From NCBI RefSeq assembly GCF_035975855.1, contig NZ_CP109055.1:9734001-9798000 (forward strand): a DNA stretch of 64,000 nucleotides, read 5' to 3'. The first letter of the stretch is position 1. Every line of letters begins with the position of its first letter. The translations under genes and the position numbers were made by a program. Source of the stretch: Streptomyces sp. NBC_01304. Its GTDB lineage: Bacteria > Actinomycetota > Actinomycetes > Streptomycetales > Streptomycetaceae. The notes beneath the pieces were generated by a model that did not search any database, was not told the origin of the DNA, and saw only the letters and a list, made by a program, of their open reading frames with translations. Shown here one piece after another: positions 1 to 9,420 of this stretch.

Positions 1-288
1 CTCGGGCATCCCGATGCCGTGGAAGGCGGGCTCCAGGAGATGCGCGATCGCGGGCTCGGCGACGATACCGAGGATCAGCGTGCACAGCGTGATGCCGAGC
101 TGGGCCGCCGCCATCAGGTGCGACACGTGCTGCAGGCCCCACATCACGCTGGTGGCCCGCCGGTCGCCCTGTTCGGCGTGCGGCTCGATCTGGCTGCGGC
201 GTACGGAGATCAGCGCGAACTCGGCGCCGACGAAGAAGGCGTTGACGACGAGCGTCGCCAGGCCGATCAGCAACTGCATGGCGATCAT
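1..288 (-). CDS. CNNM/HlyC-CorC family membrane protein (3' part outside window)
   Basis: The gene runs leftward out of the window, so only about 96 N-terminal residues are visible. Its ATG (286-288) overlaps the TGA of the upstream gene as ATGA, so the two are translationally coupled. The visible part is a hydrophobic helix, then GAEFALISVRRSQIE and AAAQLGITLCTLILG. These match the equivalent stretches of the upstream gene (AAEFSLTTVERSTLE, SGAQLGITVTGLVIG), so the pair are paralogues. The family (CNNM transmembrane domain, usually followed by CBS domains) is linked to Mg2+/Co2+ export or homeostasis in the plasma membrane. CBS and CorC domains are expected to the left but cannot be seen. 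Confidence 0.85.
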   Translation of the reverse strand, partial: MIAMQLLIGLATLVVNAFFVGAEFALISVRRSQIEPHAEQGDRRATSVMWGLQHVSHLMAAAQLGITLCTLILGIVAEPAIAHLLEPAFHGIGMPE

Positions 289-1706
289 CGCTTGCCCTCC
301 TTCTTCTCGTCCGAGTTCTCGCTCTTGCTCGCGTTCTTGCTCTCGTTCCTCTTCTCGCGCCTGCTCTGCCTGCCGTGTTCTTCCTGTACGTCCTCGTCCT
401 CGGGGGCCGGTGCGTGCAGCAGCACACGGGCCGCGCGTCGGCCGGAGGCGTCCACGACGTCCAGGCGCCAGCCGGCCACCTCGACCCCGTCCCCGACGGC
501 GGGGATGTGGCCCAGCTCGGCGGCGACCAGACCCGCGAGGGTCTCGTACGGGCCGTCGGGCGCGCGCAGGCCGATCTTCTCCAGCTGGTCGGTACGGGCG
601 GCGCCGTCCGCCGAATAGAGGCGGCGGCCCTCGGCGTCCTCACCGGCCGGGGCCAGGTCGGGCGTCTCGTGCGGGTCGTGCTCGTCGCGGACCTCGCCCA
701 CGACCTCCTCGACGATGTCCTCGAGGGTGGCGACGCCCGCCGTACCGCCGTACTCATCGATGACCACGGCCATCGTGCGCTTGCCGGAGATGCGGTCGAG
801 CAACCGGTCCACGGTGAGCGACTCGGGCACCAGGAGCGGCTCCCGCATCAGCTCGGAGACGGGGTAGCGGGCTCGGCGCTCGGCGGGAATGGCCAGCACG
901 TCCTTGATGTGGGCGACGCCCACGACCGAGTCGAGGCTGCCCCGGTACACCGGGAAGCGGGACAGGCCCGTCGCGCGGGTCGCCGAGGCGACGTCCTCCG
1001 CGGTGGCCTGCACATCGAGCGCCATCACCTGTACGCGCGGCGTCATCACGTTCTCCGCGGTCAGGTCGGCCAGATTCAGGGTGCGTACGAACAACTCGGC
1101 GGTGTCCGCCTCAAGCGCACCCTCCTTGGCGGAGTGCCGGGCGAGCGCGGCCAGCTCCTGCGGGCCGCGCGCCGAGGCGAGCTCCTCCGCGGGTTCCATG
1201 CCGAAGCGGCGCACGGTGTGGTTCGCCGTGTTGTTCAGGTGGCGGATCAGCGGGCGGAAGGCGGCGCTGAACCAGCGCTGCGCCGTCGACACCCGCTTGG
1301 CGACCGCCAGCGGCGAGGAGATCGCCCAGTTCTTCGGCACCAGCTCGCCGATCACCATCAGCATGATGGTGGAGAGCACGGTGGCGAGGATCAGCGCGGC
1401 CGACTCGGCCGTGGAGCGGGACATGCCGAGCGCGTCCAGCGGCCCCGCCAGCATCTTGCCGAGCGAGGGCTTGGCGAGCATGCCGATGACGAGGCCGGTG
1501 ACGGTGATGCCCAGCTGGGCGCCGGAGAGCTGGAAGGTGAGGCTGCGCACGGCCTTCAGGGCGCTGTCGGCGCCCCGCTCGCCCTCGGCGGCGGCCCGCT
1601 CCAGGGTGGAGCGCTCGACCGTCGTCAGGGAGAACTCGGCGGCCACGAAGATGCCGCAGGCCAGCGTCAGGAGCAGAGCCAGAGCGAGCAGAAGCACTTC
1701 GGTCAT
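285..1706 (-). CDS. CNNM transmembrane / CBS / CorC_HlyC domain protein
   Basis: This 473-residue protein is a probable divalent-cation (Mg2+/Co2+) homeostasis protein of the plasma membrane, historically called hemolysin-like. The CNNM domain (about 1-190) has several hydrophobic segments, an AAEFSL motif in the first helix and the AQLGITVTGL signature. A CBS pair follows (about 205-330), with the typical VMTPRVQVMALD and GLSRFPVYRG motifs. The C-terminal CorC/HlyC domain lies at about 360-440. The tail is charged and Lys/Glu/Ser-rich. It is the promoter-proximal gene of a two-gene operon with a 4-nt stop/start overlap to its paralogue. The annotation of this family as hemolysins is not functionally supported; cation transport is the better inference. 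Confidence 0.9.
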   Translation of the reverse strand: MTEVLLLALALLLTLACGIFVAAEFSLTTVERSTLERAAAEGERGADSALKAVRSLTFQLSGAQLGITVTGLVIGMLAKPSLGKMLAGPLDALGMSRSTAESAALILATVLSTIMLMVIGELVPKNWAISSPLAVAKRVSTAQRWFSAAFRPLIRHLNNTANHTVRRFGMEPAEELASARGPQELAALARHSAKEGALEADTAELFVRTLNLADLTAENVMTPRVQVMALDVQATAEDVASATRATGLSRFPVYRGSLDSVVGVAHIKDVLAIPAERRARYPVSELMREPLLVPESLTVDRLLDRISGKRTMAVVIDEYGGTAGVATLEDIVEEVVGEVRDEHDPHETPDLAPAGEDAEGRRLYSADGAARTDQLEKIGLRAPDGPYETLAGLVAAELGHIPAVGDGVEVAGWRLDVVDASGRRAARVLLHAPAPEDEDVQEEHGRQSRREKRNESKNASKSENSDEKKEGKR

Positions 1707-1819
1707 CGGGTCACCTCCGTCCCATGATCGGCCAGGGCGGGGGTGAGTGCGCGATATCGGGTACTGGGAGGCTCGCCCATGGGCGGACGCTCACACCTTT
1801 CATTGGTAAGGATGCTGGT

Positions 1820-1840
1820 CCCACCATGGTAAAGGGTGGG
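1820..1840. promoter_or_regulatory. short inverted repeat upstream of the CNNM operon
   Basis: CCCACC and GGTGGG arms are separated by about 9 bases in the 197-base gap between the CNNM operon and the GNAT gene. The locally A+T-richer sequence around it (GGTAAGG, ATGGTAAA) suggests the promoter of the leftward operon. No -10/-35 pair is convincing. Confidence 0.25.
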
Positions 1841-1903
1841 CAAAGTAGAGTGCGCCCAATTTTGCCGGCCCCGGGGCGCGAGGGTCGGTGGGCGCGGTGT
1901 CGC

Positions 1904-2329
1904 TCAGTCGGTGAGCGGCTTCACCCAGCGCCGCCAGTGCTCCTCGGGGTGGTAGCCGGCGGCCCCCCAGGCCTGGTGCGCCGTCTCGTTGTCCACCAGG
2001 ACCATCGCGTCGCCGCGCCGCCCGCCGAGACGTACGAAACGCTCCTCCGCCGCGGTGAGCAGCGCCCGGCTGATGCCCTGCCGGCGGTGGCCGGGGTGGA
2101 CCGCGAGCCGGTAGAGCGAGCAGCGCCAGCCGTCGAACCCGGCGATGACCGTCCCGACCAGCTCACCGTCGCGCTCGGCGAGGATCAGCGCCTCGGCGTC
2201 GCGGGCGACCAGCCGCTCCACCCCGTCGCGGTCGTCGCTGATGCTGGTGCCCTCGGCGGCCGTCTTCCAGAAGGCGAGCACGGCGTCGAGGTCGGCGGGG
2301 GTGGCGGAACGCAGGCGCAGATCTGTCAT
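1904..2329 (-). CDS. GNAT-family N-acetyltransferase
   Basis: This 141-residue, single-domain GCN5-related acetyltransferase transfers acetyl from acetyl-CoA to an unknown amine. The acetyl-CoA binding motif A is VHPGHRRQGISRALL (about residues 76-90, R/Q-x-x-G-x-G/A pattern). The preceding strand SLYRLAV and the C-terminal AWGAAGYHPEEHWRRW match the usual fold. The ATG at 2327-2329 is the only plausible start. It lies leftward between the F420 oxidoreductase and the CNNM operon, about 75 bases behind the former, so it could be the second gene of a loose operon. The substrate cannot be inferred. Confidence 0.85.
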   Translation of the reverse strand: MTDLRLRSATPADLDAVLAFWKTAAEGTSISDDRDGVERLVARDAEALILAERDGELVGTVIAGFDGWRCSLYRLAVHPGHRRQGISRALLTAAEERFVRLGGRRGDAMVLVDNETAHQAWGAAGYHPEEHWRRWVKPLTD

Positions 2330-2404
2330 GCGCTCATCCCATCACCGGGCCGGGGGCCGCGGCGCGGGTTTCCGGTATGCGGACACGACCCCCGGCCTCG
2401 ACGC

Positions 2405-3295
2405 TCACTTGCCGCGCAGCGCCTCGATCACCGGGCCGAAGGCCTCCATGAAGTCGTCTAGCACGGTGAGGTACGAGAATCCGTAGCGCTCCCGCAGCGT
2501 CAGCACCTGGTCGATGACCTCGTCCCGGGTGCCGACGAGGGTGAGCGGCAGGGCGAGGACCTCCTCCGTGGTCAGGTCCGGCAGTCTGGACGCCAGATCC
2601 GCCACCGCCGCGGACGGGTCGTCGGTGATCGCCACGAACTGGAGGAGCAGATTCAGCTCGGCGGGTTCGCTGCGCCCGGCCGCCGCCTCGAACTCCCGGT
2701 AGCGGGCGACGCGTTCGTCCAGCTCCTCCGGGCTGAGCGGGATCAGCTTCCCGCCGGGCCCGTCCGTGCGCGCCGCCGGGAAGGCGGCGGTCTGTGCGTG
2801 CCGGGCGGTGAGTTTGAGCATGCGGTCGCCGTTGGCGCCGATGAGCAGCGGCGGACGGGGCCGCTGGACCGGTTGCGGCCGGTGCTCGTCGGAGCCGAGC
2901 AGCCGGTCCAACTCCTCGATGGTGCGCTGCAGATGGGTGACCCGCTCGCCCGGCGTTCCCCAGGGCAGCCCGGCGCTGTCGTGCTCCGCCTGGACGTAAC
3001 CGGTGCCGAGGCCCAGTTCGAGCCGGCCGCCGGTGAGCGCGTCCGTGGTGGCCACCTCGCGGGCCAGGAGAGCAGGGTTCCAGAATCCGGCGTTGAGCAC
3101 GAAGGTGCCGACCCGCGGGCGCTCGGTGGCCTCGGCCGCGGCCACCAGCGCCGGAAACGGCGCGGGCATCCCCAGATGGTCCGGGACGAGGATCACGTCA
3201 TAGCCGAGTTCTTCCGCCCTGCGGCACTTTGCCCGCCAATCGGCCTCGGTCGACGCGTTGAGCATATTGATCCCGAAACGGAACGGTCGCGGCAT
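2405..3295 (-). CDS. LLM-class F420-dependent oxidoreductase
   Basis: This 296-residue luciferase-like TIM-barrel protein probably uses coenzyme F420, as most actinobacterial members do. The N-terminus FRFGINMLNAST, the loop DVILVPDHLGMPAP (about 31-44) and the block GGRLELGLGTGYVQAEH (about 88-104) are typical of the TIGR03621-like subgroup. The C-terminal TLVGTRDEVIDQVLTLRERYGFSYLTV completes the barrel. The ATG at 3293-3295 has a GGGAGA ribosome binding site 6 bases upstream; the longer frame upstream is unlikely. It is divergent from the kinase gene, and the 163-base gap must contain both promoters. The substrate is unknown. Confidence 0.88.
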   Translation of the reverse strand: MPRPFRFGINMLNASTEADWRAKCRRAEELGYDVILVPDHLGMPAPFPALVAAAEATERPRVGTFVLNAGFWNPALLAREVATTDALTGGRLELGLGTGYVQAEHDSAGLPWGTPGERVTHLQRTIEELDRLLGSDEHRPQPVQRPRPPLLIGANGDRMLKLTARHAQTAAFPAARTDGPGGKLIPLSPEELDERVARYREFEAAAGRSEPAELNLLLQFVAITDDPSAAVADLASRLPDLTTEEVLALPLTLVGTRDEVIDQVLTLRERYGFSYLTVLDDFMEAFGPVIEALRGK

Positions 3296-3458
3296 GAACT
3301 CTCCCTGCCCGTACGTGAATTGAGTGTCCCCTGAAGGCTTCTGTCCCCCGATCCTGCCATCGTGCCGCGGTCCCCGCACGGGGTGGGTGAGGCGCCTGTG
3401 ACGCCTGGGACTGCGGTTCGTATCATGTCCACTCCAACGAGCGGGGAGGCCCACACCC

Positions 3459-5366
3459 ATGGAAGAACTGGCTCCGGACGAGCCCAGGGAGATAGCCGGT
3501 TACCGCCTCCAGGCACGTCTCGGTCAGGGCGGCATGGGCGTGGTCTATCTGTCGCACACGCGGGGCGGCCAGCCCGTGGCCCTGAAGGTCGTGCGCCGCG
3601 AGTACGCGCAGGACCCGCTGTTCCAGCAGCGGTTCACCCAGGAGGTGGCGGCCGCCCGCCGGGTCCAGGGGCCCTACACGGCGCCGGTCCTCGACAGCCG
3701 CACCGACGGCAGTGAACTGTGGCTCGCCACGGCGTACGTTCCCGGGCCGCCGCTCTCCGTCGCGGTGGGCCGGCACGGTCCGCTGCCCCTCGCGTCGGTG
3801 CTCAAGCTGATGGGCGGCATCGCCGAGGCCCTGGTCACCATCCACGGTGCCGGCGTGGTGCACCGCGACCTCAAGCCGTCCAACGTCCTGCTCGCGGCGG
3901 ACGGCCCGCGCGTCATCGACTTCGGCATCGCCCGTGCCGCCGACGCCGCCGGCCTCACCGGTACCAGCGTGGCCCTCGGCACCCCCGCCTACATGGCGCC
4001 CGAGCAGGCCATGGGCGGCGAGATCACCCCGGCCCTCGACGTCTTCGCGCTCGGCCTCATCGTGCACTTCGCGCTCACCGGCCAGCACGCGTACGGCGAC
4101 GGGCCCTCGCAGGCGATCCTGCACCGCATCGTCGCCAACCAGCCCGAGCTGAGCGGCTGTCCGCAGGAGATCCGCGGCCTGGTCGAGTCGTGCCTGGCCA
4201 AGGACGCGGCCGCGCGGCCGACCCCCGCCGAGATCGTCGAGCACTGCCACGCGGTGGCGGGTGCGGGCGGCCTCGCACGCGGCGACGGCTGGTGGCTGCC
4301 GGCGGGCGTCGCGCAGGAGGTGGCCGAGCAGGAGCAGACCATGCATCTGCACGCCGCCGCGGCCGACCAGGCACGGCTGCCGACGCAGGCGTCCCCGGCC
4401 GCCCCGGGCACTCCGCCCCAACAGCCGCCCGGCGCCCCGGCGTTCGGACCCGGCACTCCGGGTCAGGGCGTACCGGGCCAGGGGGCTCCGGCCGCGTACG
4501 CGCATCCCGCCCAGCCCTACGCCCAGCCCGCGGCCCCCGCCTACTCCCCGGCCCCGCCCCCCGGTGGCCCCGCCGCGGGCGCGGCCACCACCTCCACGGC
4601 CGCGCCCAGGCCCCGCCGTACCGGCGTGCTCGTCGCGGCGGCCGTGGCCGGTGTCCTCGTCGTGGGCGGCGGCTCCGTGTTCGGCTACAAGATGCTGGCC
4701 GAGGACGGCGGATCCGACGACAAGAACAACTCGGCGGACCAGCAGAACGCCACGACCCGGCCGGGCGAAGACAAGTCGCCCGGCAGCGGCCAGGCCCCCA
4801 CCACCCCGGCCGCCGGCGGCAACCAGGACCCCACGGAAGAACCCGTGGGCGACGTGAAGACCGAGGAGGGCTGGCGGCTGACCCTGCAGGACACCTCGGT
4901 CACGCTGCAGGGCCCCAAGCCCGCGTCGGGCGGCTACAACATGAAGTGCGACGCCAAGGCGGACACGTACATCATCGACGTGGACAACGACTTCAAGGTG
5001 ACGCACCCCGGCAACATGAGTGCCGCCGAATTCCTGGGCGCCCTCGCCTACCACGCCTGCGAGGTCCCGGATCAGCTCGAGGGTCTGCAGACCACCAACG
5101 GCAACATCATGAACACCACCACCGAGGAGTTCCCCACCCCCGGTGAGTGCCGCAAGACCGCCCGTGCGAGCACCCTGCCCAACCCGATCCCGCTGAAGAA
5201 GCTCCGCGACAACTCGGTGCTCAAGCAGAACATGGGCCTGTGCATCGAGACCGCCGACAAGTCGGTGGCGCACCTGTGGATCCGGCAGATCAACGTGGAC
5301 GGCCCCAAGGGGAGCGCGCTGCCCACCTATCTGACGACGGCGACGCTGTGGAAGCCCGAGCAGTAG
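3459..5366 (+). CDS. Transmembrane Ser/Thr protein kinase (PknB-like)
   Basis: This 635-residue Hanks-type kinase is anchored in the plasma membrane. The cytoplasmic kinase domain (about 14-265) has the glycine loop GQGGMGVVY (22-30), the ATP-binding lysine in ALKVV (K43), the catalytic loop HRDLKPSN (D137), DFG (154-156) and PAYMAPEQ. All catalytic residues are present, so it should be active. A Pro/Ala/Gly-rich juxtamembrane linker (about 300-385) leads to one membrane helix (about 388-412). The extracellular domain of about 220 residues holds several Cys and no PASTA repeats, so its ligand is unlikely to be the one sensed by PknB. The ATG follows a GGGGAGG site. It is divergent from the F420 oxidoreductase and convergent with the ABC permease, with a shared terminator. 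Confidence 0.93.
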   Translation: MEELAPDEPREIAGYRLQARLGQGGMGVVYLSHTRGGQPVALKVVRREYAQDPLFQQRFTQEVAAARRVQGPYTAPVLDSRTDGSELWLATAYVPGPPLSVAVGRHGPLPLASVLKLMGGIAEALVTIHGAGVVHRDLKPSNVLLAADGPRVIDFGIARAADAAGLTGTSVALGTPAYMAPEQAMGGEITPALDVFALGLIVHFALTGQHAYGDGPSQAILHRIVANQPELSGCPQEIRGLVESCLAKDAAARPTPAEIVEHCHAVAGAGGLARGDGWWLPAGVAQEVAEQEQTMHLHAAAADQARLPTQASPAAPGTPPQQPPGAPAFGPGTPGQGVPGQGAPAAYAHPAQPYAQPAAPAYSPAPPPGGPAAGAATTSTAAPRPRRTGVLVAAAVAGVLVVGGGSVFGYKMLAEDGGSDDKNNSADQQNATTRPGEDKSPGSGQAPTTPAAGGNQDPTEEPVGDVKTEEGWRLTLQDTSVTLQGPKPASGGYNMKCDAKADTYIIDVDNDFKVTHPGNMSAAEFLGALAYHACEVPDQLEGLQTTNGNIMNTTTEEFPTPGECRKTARASTLPNPIPLKKLRDNSVLKQNMGLCIETADKSVAHLWIRQINVDGPKGSALPTYLTTATLWKPEQ

Positions 5367-5409
5367 CCGGTCCGTTCTTGCGGCGGGCCCTCAACTGACC
5401 GCATGCGCA

Positions 5410-5448
5410 AGGGGCGTACGACAGACATCACATCTGCCGTACGCCCCT
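5410..5448. terminator. bidirectional hairpin terminator between kinase and ABC permease
   Basis: The two 16-base arms (5410-5425 and 5433-5448, beginning AGGGGCGTACG) match at 15 of 16 positions around a 7-base loop. They lie between two converging genes. Confidence 0.75.
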
Positions 5449-5467
5449 CACGTATGCCCTTGTCCGT

Positions 5468-8032
5468 CTACTCGTGCGCGATCGCGACCAGCACGTTCAT
5501 CCGCGCCGCCCGCGCGGCCGGCAGCAGCGCCGCCACCAATCCGACCACGACCGAGCCGAGCACCACCGCGATGATCGTGGTCCACGGCAGGGCCAGCGCC
5601 GTCATGCCCTCCAGGGCGAGCACCTGCTGGATGGCGAAGCCCCACACCAGCCCGAGCCCGAGGCCGAGCACCGCGCCGAACACGGCGATCACCACCGACT
5701 CAAGGCGGATCATCCAGCTCAACTGCCGCCGGGCCAGGCCGATCGCGCGAAGGAGACCGATCTCCCGGGTGCGCTCCACCACCGACAGGGCGAGGGTGTT
5801 CACCACCCCGAGCACGGCGATGATGATGGCGAGGCCGAGCAGGCCGTACACGAGGTAGAGCATCACGGCGATCTGGCCGCGGATCAGCTCCTTGTAGTCG
5901 GCCTGGTCACGCACCTGGACCTGCGGATACGGGTCGAGGACCTGCTCCAGGTCCTTGCGCAGGGCGTCCGCCTGGACGCCGTCCGCGGCGTTCACGTACA
6001 GCGCCGAGTCCTGCCCGTCCGGCAGGTACTTCCGCGCGGTGTCGAGCCCGACGAACAACCCGCCGTCGGTGCCGGGCCCGCTCGCCATGCCGTTGTCGGT
6101 GAGCGCGGCGACCGTCAGCTTGGCCTTCACCTTGCCCGGGAACTCCACGGGCAGGACGTCGCCCATCTGCACGCCGTGCTCGGTGGCGAACTTCCGGTCC
6201 ATGCCGATCCGGTCGGGCGCGAGGACGGCCCGGGTGCTCCCGTCGACGTACGTGATCTTCGCGACGTCGTCGAGTCCCTTCTCGAACGCGCCCGCCGCCG
6301 AGCGCACCTTCTTCTCGTCGGGCAGCGTCACTTCGACCGGCGCGAAACGCTGGCGCACGACGAGGCCGGCGCTGTCGACGCCCTTCACCTTGTCGGCGAT
6401 CTCGGCGGGGAAGGGCATGAAGTTCTGGTTCTGCACCACGAAGTCGGCGCCGAGCGTGCGGTCGATCTGCTGGTCGAAGGACTTCGACATCGACGCGCTC
6501 GCGATCGACAGGCCGCCCACCAGGGCGAGTCCCACCATGAGCGCCGCCGCGGTGGCGCCCGTGCGGCGCGGATTGCGCAGGGCGTTGCGCTGGCTCATCC
6601 GGCCGACCGAGCCGAACAGCGCGGGGAACGCCCCGCCCAGGACCTTGATCACCGGGCGTACCAGGAGCGGGCCCGCGATCACCGTGGCGATCAGGGTCAG
6701 GCCGACCCCGAGGCCGAGCAGGGACGCGGCATTGGAGGTGTCGTCGCTGGCCGCGCAGCCCACCAGGGCGGCGGCACCTGCAGCGCCGACGACGCCGCCC
6801 ACGATCGCGCGTACCGTCAACGGCCGTCCGATACCGGTGACTTCGGCGTCGGCGAGGGCCGCCATGGGGGAGACCCGGGCAGCCCGCCTGGCCGGCAGAT
6901 AGGCCGCGACGAAGGTGACCCCGACCCCGACCGCGTACGCCGCGACGGGAGTCACCCAGCCGAAGACCATCTCGGTCGACTTCAGGTTCATCCCGACCAG
7001 GCCCATCAGCTCGATCAGGCCGAGCGCGAGACCGACACCCAGGGCCAGACCCAGCGTCGATCCCACCGCGCCGAGCAGCAGCGCCTCCGTGAGCACCGAA
7101 CGGCGCACCTGGCGGCGGTCGGCGCCCAGGGCCCGCATCAGGCCCAACTCGCGGGTGCGCTGGGCGATCAGCATCGAGAAGGTGTTGACGATCAGGAAGA
7201 TGCCCACCAGGACCGAGACCCCGGCGAAGCCGAGCATCACGTACTTGATGACGTCCAGCGCACTGCCCAGGTCCGCCGCGGCCGACTCGGCCTGCTCGTC
7301 GGCGGTCTCCAGCTTGTACTCGGCGCCCAGTTCGGCGGCGAGGTTCTGCTTGAGCTGCTCGTCGCTGACGCCGGGTGCGGCCTCGACCGCGATGCTGGTG
7401 GCCTTCTTCGTGCTGCCCAGGAGTTTGGTCTGGGCGGTCGGGGTGTCCAGGAAGACCAGGGCCGCGCCGGGGTTGGTGGTGGTGAAGGTGGCGATGCCGA
7501 CGATCTCGACCTTGAAGGAGCCCGGCTTGGCGAGCACGGTCAGGGTGTCGCCGATGTCCACGTGCTTCTTGTCCGCGGTGTCGGCGTCAAGGAGCGCCTC
7601 GCCTTCGCCGCGCGGTTCATGACCGTCCGTCAGCTTGACCGGGCTGCGCTCGGTGACGTTCCAGTTGGTGGCGATGGTGGGGGCGCCGGTGGTCGAGCCG
7701 ACCGGTTCGTTCTCGCTGTCGACGACGGTGAGGTTCTCGACGCCCGCGTCGATCTCCGTCCTGGCGACGCCCTCCACGTCGGCGACGCGCTCGGCCAGGG
7801 ACGCCGGGACGGTCGGGGTGATGCCCGAGGGGATCTGTTCCTTGATGCCTTCCTTCGGGCCGATCGCCACATCCGCCGAAGTGGAGGCGAAGAGCCGGTC
7901 GAAGGTGCGGCTCACGGTGTCGGAGAAGATCAGGCTGCCCGCGACGAACGCCACCGACAGGATGATCGCGAGGGCGGACAGGATCAGCCGCCCCTTGTGC
8001 GCGAAGAAGCTCCGCAGGGTTGCCTTCAGCAC
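5468..8032 (-). CDS. ABC transporter permease, double FtsX domain (MacB-like)
   Basis: This 854-residue membrane protein has the layout: N-terminal anchor helix (SFFAHKGRLILSALAIILSVAFVAGSLIF), large extracytoplasmic domain (about 45-260), first FtsX domain with three to four helices (about 265-390), further helices near 400-480, a second extracytoplasmic domain (about 500-715) and a C-terminal FtsX domain (about 725-850). FtsX marks include LGLMRALGADRRQVRRSVLTEA and the near-identical IGLLRAIGLARRQLSWMI, which fits internal duplication. The start is GTG (8030-8032), 7 bases after the ATPase stop, so the two form an operon. Such systems export lipoproteins, peptides or drugs, or signal by mechanotransmission. 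The substrate is unknown. Confidence 0.9.
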   Translation of the reverse strand: MLKATLRSFFAHKGRLILSALAIILSVAFVAGSLIFSDTVSRTFDRLFASTSADVAIGPKEGIKEQIPSGITPTVPASLAERVADVEGVARTEIDAGVENLTVVDSENEPVGSTTGAPTIATNWNVTERSPVKLTDGHEPRGEGEALLDADTADKKHVDIGDTLTVLAKPGSFKVEIVGIATFTTTNPGAALVFLDTPTAQTKLLGSTKKATSIAVEAAPGVSDEQLKQNLAAELGAEYKLETADEQAESAAADLGSALDVIKYVMLGFAGVSVLVGIFLIVNTFSMLIAQRTRELGLMRALGADRRQVRRSVLTEALLLGAVGSTLGLALGVGLALGLIELMGLVGMNLKSTEMVFGWVTPVAAYAVGVGVTFVAAYLPARRAARVSPMAALADAEVTGIGRPLTVRAIVGGVVGAAGAAALVGCAASDDTSNAASLLGLGVGLTLIATVIAGPLLVRPVIKVLGGAFPALFGSVGRMSQRNALRNPRRTGATAAALMVGLALVGGLSIASASMSKSFDQQIDRTLGADFVVQNQNFMPFPAEIADKVKGVDSAGLVVRQRFAPVEVTLPDEKKVRSAAGAFEKGLDDVAKITYVDGSTRAVLAPDRIGMDRKFATEHGVQMGDVLPVEFPGKVKAKLTVAALTDNGMASGPGTDGGLFVGLDTARKYLPDGQDSALYVNAADGVQADALRKDLEQVLDPYPQVQVRDQADYKELIRGQIAVMLYLVYGLLGLAIIIAVLGVVNTLALSVVERTREIGLLRAIGLARRQLSWMIRLESVVIAVFGAVLGLGLGLVWGFAIQQVLALEGMTALALPWTTIIAVVLGSVVVGLVAALLPAARAARMNVLVAIAHE

Positions 8033-8039
8033 GCCGGCC

Positions 8040-8960
8040 TCAGCTCTCGTCGCTCGCGGCGGGCCCGGTGGATTCGGCTGGTTCGGTGGGCTTGGCGGCC
8101 TCGGCCGGTGCGGTGGGCCCGACCGGCGCGGCGGGCGGGGCGGGCTTTTCGAGGGGCGTGCCGTCGCGCTGGTGCGGCGGCGCGGCGTGCAGGCTGTCGA
8201 AGCGTTTCATCCGGTCGAGGACCGCCTCGGCGGTGGGACGGTGCATCTCGTCGACGATCCGCCCGTCCGCGAGGAACAGCGCCAGGTCCGAGTGACCGGC
8301 CGCGCCCGGATCGTGGGTGACCATGACGACGGTCTGGCCCAACTGGTCGACGGCCTCGCGCAGGAAGCCGAGCACTTCCAGGCCGGCCCGCGAGTCGAGA
8401 TTTCCCGTGGGCTCGTCCGCGAAGATCAGCTCGGGCCGCGAGGCGAGCGCCCGCGCGCACGCCACGCGCTGCTGCTGGCCGCCGGAGAGCTGGGCGGGCC
8501 GGTGGTTCAGGCGGTCGCGCAGGCCGAGCGTGTCGATGACCTGCTCCAGCCACGCCTGGTCGGGCTTGCGGCCCGCGATGTCCATGGGCAGCGTGATGTT
8601 CTCCGCGGCGCTGAGCGTGGGCAGCAGGTTGAAGGCCTGGAACATGAAGCCGATCCGGTCCCGGCGCAGCCGCGTCAGCTGCCGCTCCTTCAACCCGGTG
8701 ATCTCGGTGTCGCCCAGCCAGACCTGCCCCGCGGACACCGAGTCGAGCCCGGCCAGGCAGTGCATCAGCGTGGACTTCCCCGAGCCCGAGGGCCCCATGA
8801 CCGCGGTGAACCGGCCGCGCGCGATGTCCACGTCGACCGCGTCCAGCGCGAGCACGGTGGTCTCACCGGTGCCGTACGCCTTGGTGAGCCCTCGGGCTCG
8901 CGCCGCTGTCCCATTGGCCCCGGCAAGGCCGCCGGTACTCTCTGCAGCAGGTGTGGACAA
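8040..8960 (-). CDS. ABC transporter ATP-binding protein (MacB/LolD type)
   Basis: This 306-residue ATPase partners the FtsX-type permease that follows it. It has Walker A GPSGSGKS (about 56-63), signature LSGGQQQR, Walker [10 protein letters not shown] and the H-loop VTHDP. After the ATPase core it carries a Pro/Ala/Glu-rich tail of about 50 residues, probably disordered. The TTG start at 8958-8960 is preferred because GGGGAGGC lies 6 bases upstream. A TTG 14 codons further upstream (9000-9002) keeps the frame open but has no ribosome binding site. The promoter should lie in the 178 bases shared with the divergent antitoxin-like gene. Confidence 0.9.
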   Translation of the reverse strand: MSTPAAESTGGLAGANGTAARARGLTKAYGTGETTVLALDAVDVDIARGRFTAVMGPSGSGKSTLMHCLAGLDSVSAGQVWLGDTEITGLKERQLTRLRRDRIGFMFQAFNLLPTLSAAENITLPMDIAGRKPDQAWLEQVIDTLGLRDRLNHRPAQLSGGQQQRVACARALASRPELIFADEPTGNLDSRAGLEVLGFLREAVDQLGQTVVMVTHDPGAAGHSDLALFLADGRIVDEMHRPTAEAVLDRMKRFDSLHAAPPHQRDGTPLEKPAPPAAPVGPTAPAEAAKPTEPAESTGPAASDES

Positions 8961-9110
8961 GGCCGCCTCCCCTGGTTCCAGGCCGTCCCAACTCCCGTAC
9001 AAGCAGAGAGAGTAGAGGGATCCAGTGGTCCACCGGTATCCCTCCCAGGTCGGTACCCTGAGACGCGTGTAAGGGGCACCCGGATCCCGTTCCGGGCTGC
9101 CCTTGCCGGT

Positions 9111-9130
9111 GCTAGCGCGTCGGCGCTAGC
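9111..9130. promoter_or_regulatory. palindromic operator of the toxin-antitoxin-like pair
   Basis: Perfect 8-base arms GCTAGCGC and GCGCTAGC flank 4 bases, ending 8 bases before the GTG start of the ribbon-helix-helix-like gene. Type II antitoxins of this fold normally repress their own operon through such sites. Its closeness to the start suggests that it also covers the ribosome binding region. Confidence 0.6.
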
Positions 9131-9138
9131 TTGAGAGT

Positions 9139-9420
9139 GTGGCCAAGACTCAGCTGAACGTACGCGTCGACGAACAGACCGCCAGAGCGGCCCGCGAGCG
9201 CGCGCTGGCGCGGGGCATGAGTGTGAACCGCTATATCGAGGAGCTCGTCCGGCAGGACGTTGGCGAGTTGGGACAGACGTTCGTCGACGCTGCCGCGGAC
9301 TTCATGAAGCAGTACGAGACGGTCTTCGCCGAGGAGTTCGCGGAGGCGGAGCCGCCATCGGCCCGGCCTGGGCGGTCGCCGGTCGGCCCCGAGCGGGCGC
9401 CGCGCGAGGGCCGGCGTTGA
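9139..9420 (+). CDS. Ribbon-helix-helix (Arc/CopG-like) antitoxin-type protein
   Basis: This 93-residue protein has an N-terminal ribbon-helix-helix DNA-binding region. The strand TQLNVRVDEQ is followed by helices AARERALARGMSVNRYIEELVRQDV, the usual Arc/MetJ pattern. The acidic C-terminal half (FMKQYETVFAEEFAEAEPP) is likely to wrap and neutralise the partner. The start is GTG (9139-9141). Its TGA overlaps the TTG start of the next gene (TTGA), as is usual in type II toxin-antitoxin operons. A palindrome sits just upstream. The Streptomyces family is annotated as the antitoxin of a Fic/Doc-like pair; antitoxin activity here is inferred. Confidence 0.75.
   Translation: MAKTQLNVRVDEQTARAARERALARGMSVNRYIEELVRQDVGELGQTFVDAAADFMKQYETVFAEEFAEAEPPSARPGRSPVGPERAPREGRR

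Noticed and set aside
285..1706. Hemolysin or toxin function
   Set aside because: The CNNM-CBS-CorC architecture is that of cation homeostasis proteins. The hemolysin name is historical.
9003..9078. Longer N-terminus for the ABC ATPase (TTG at 9000-9002)
   Set aside because: No ribosome binding site. The TTG at 8958-8960 has GGGGAGGC at the right distance.
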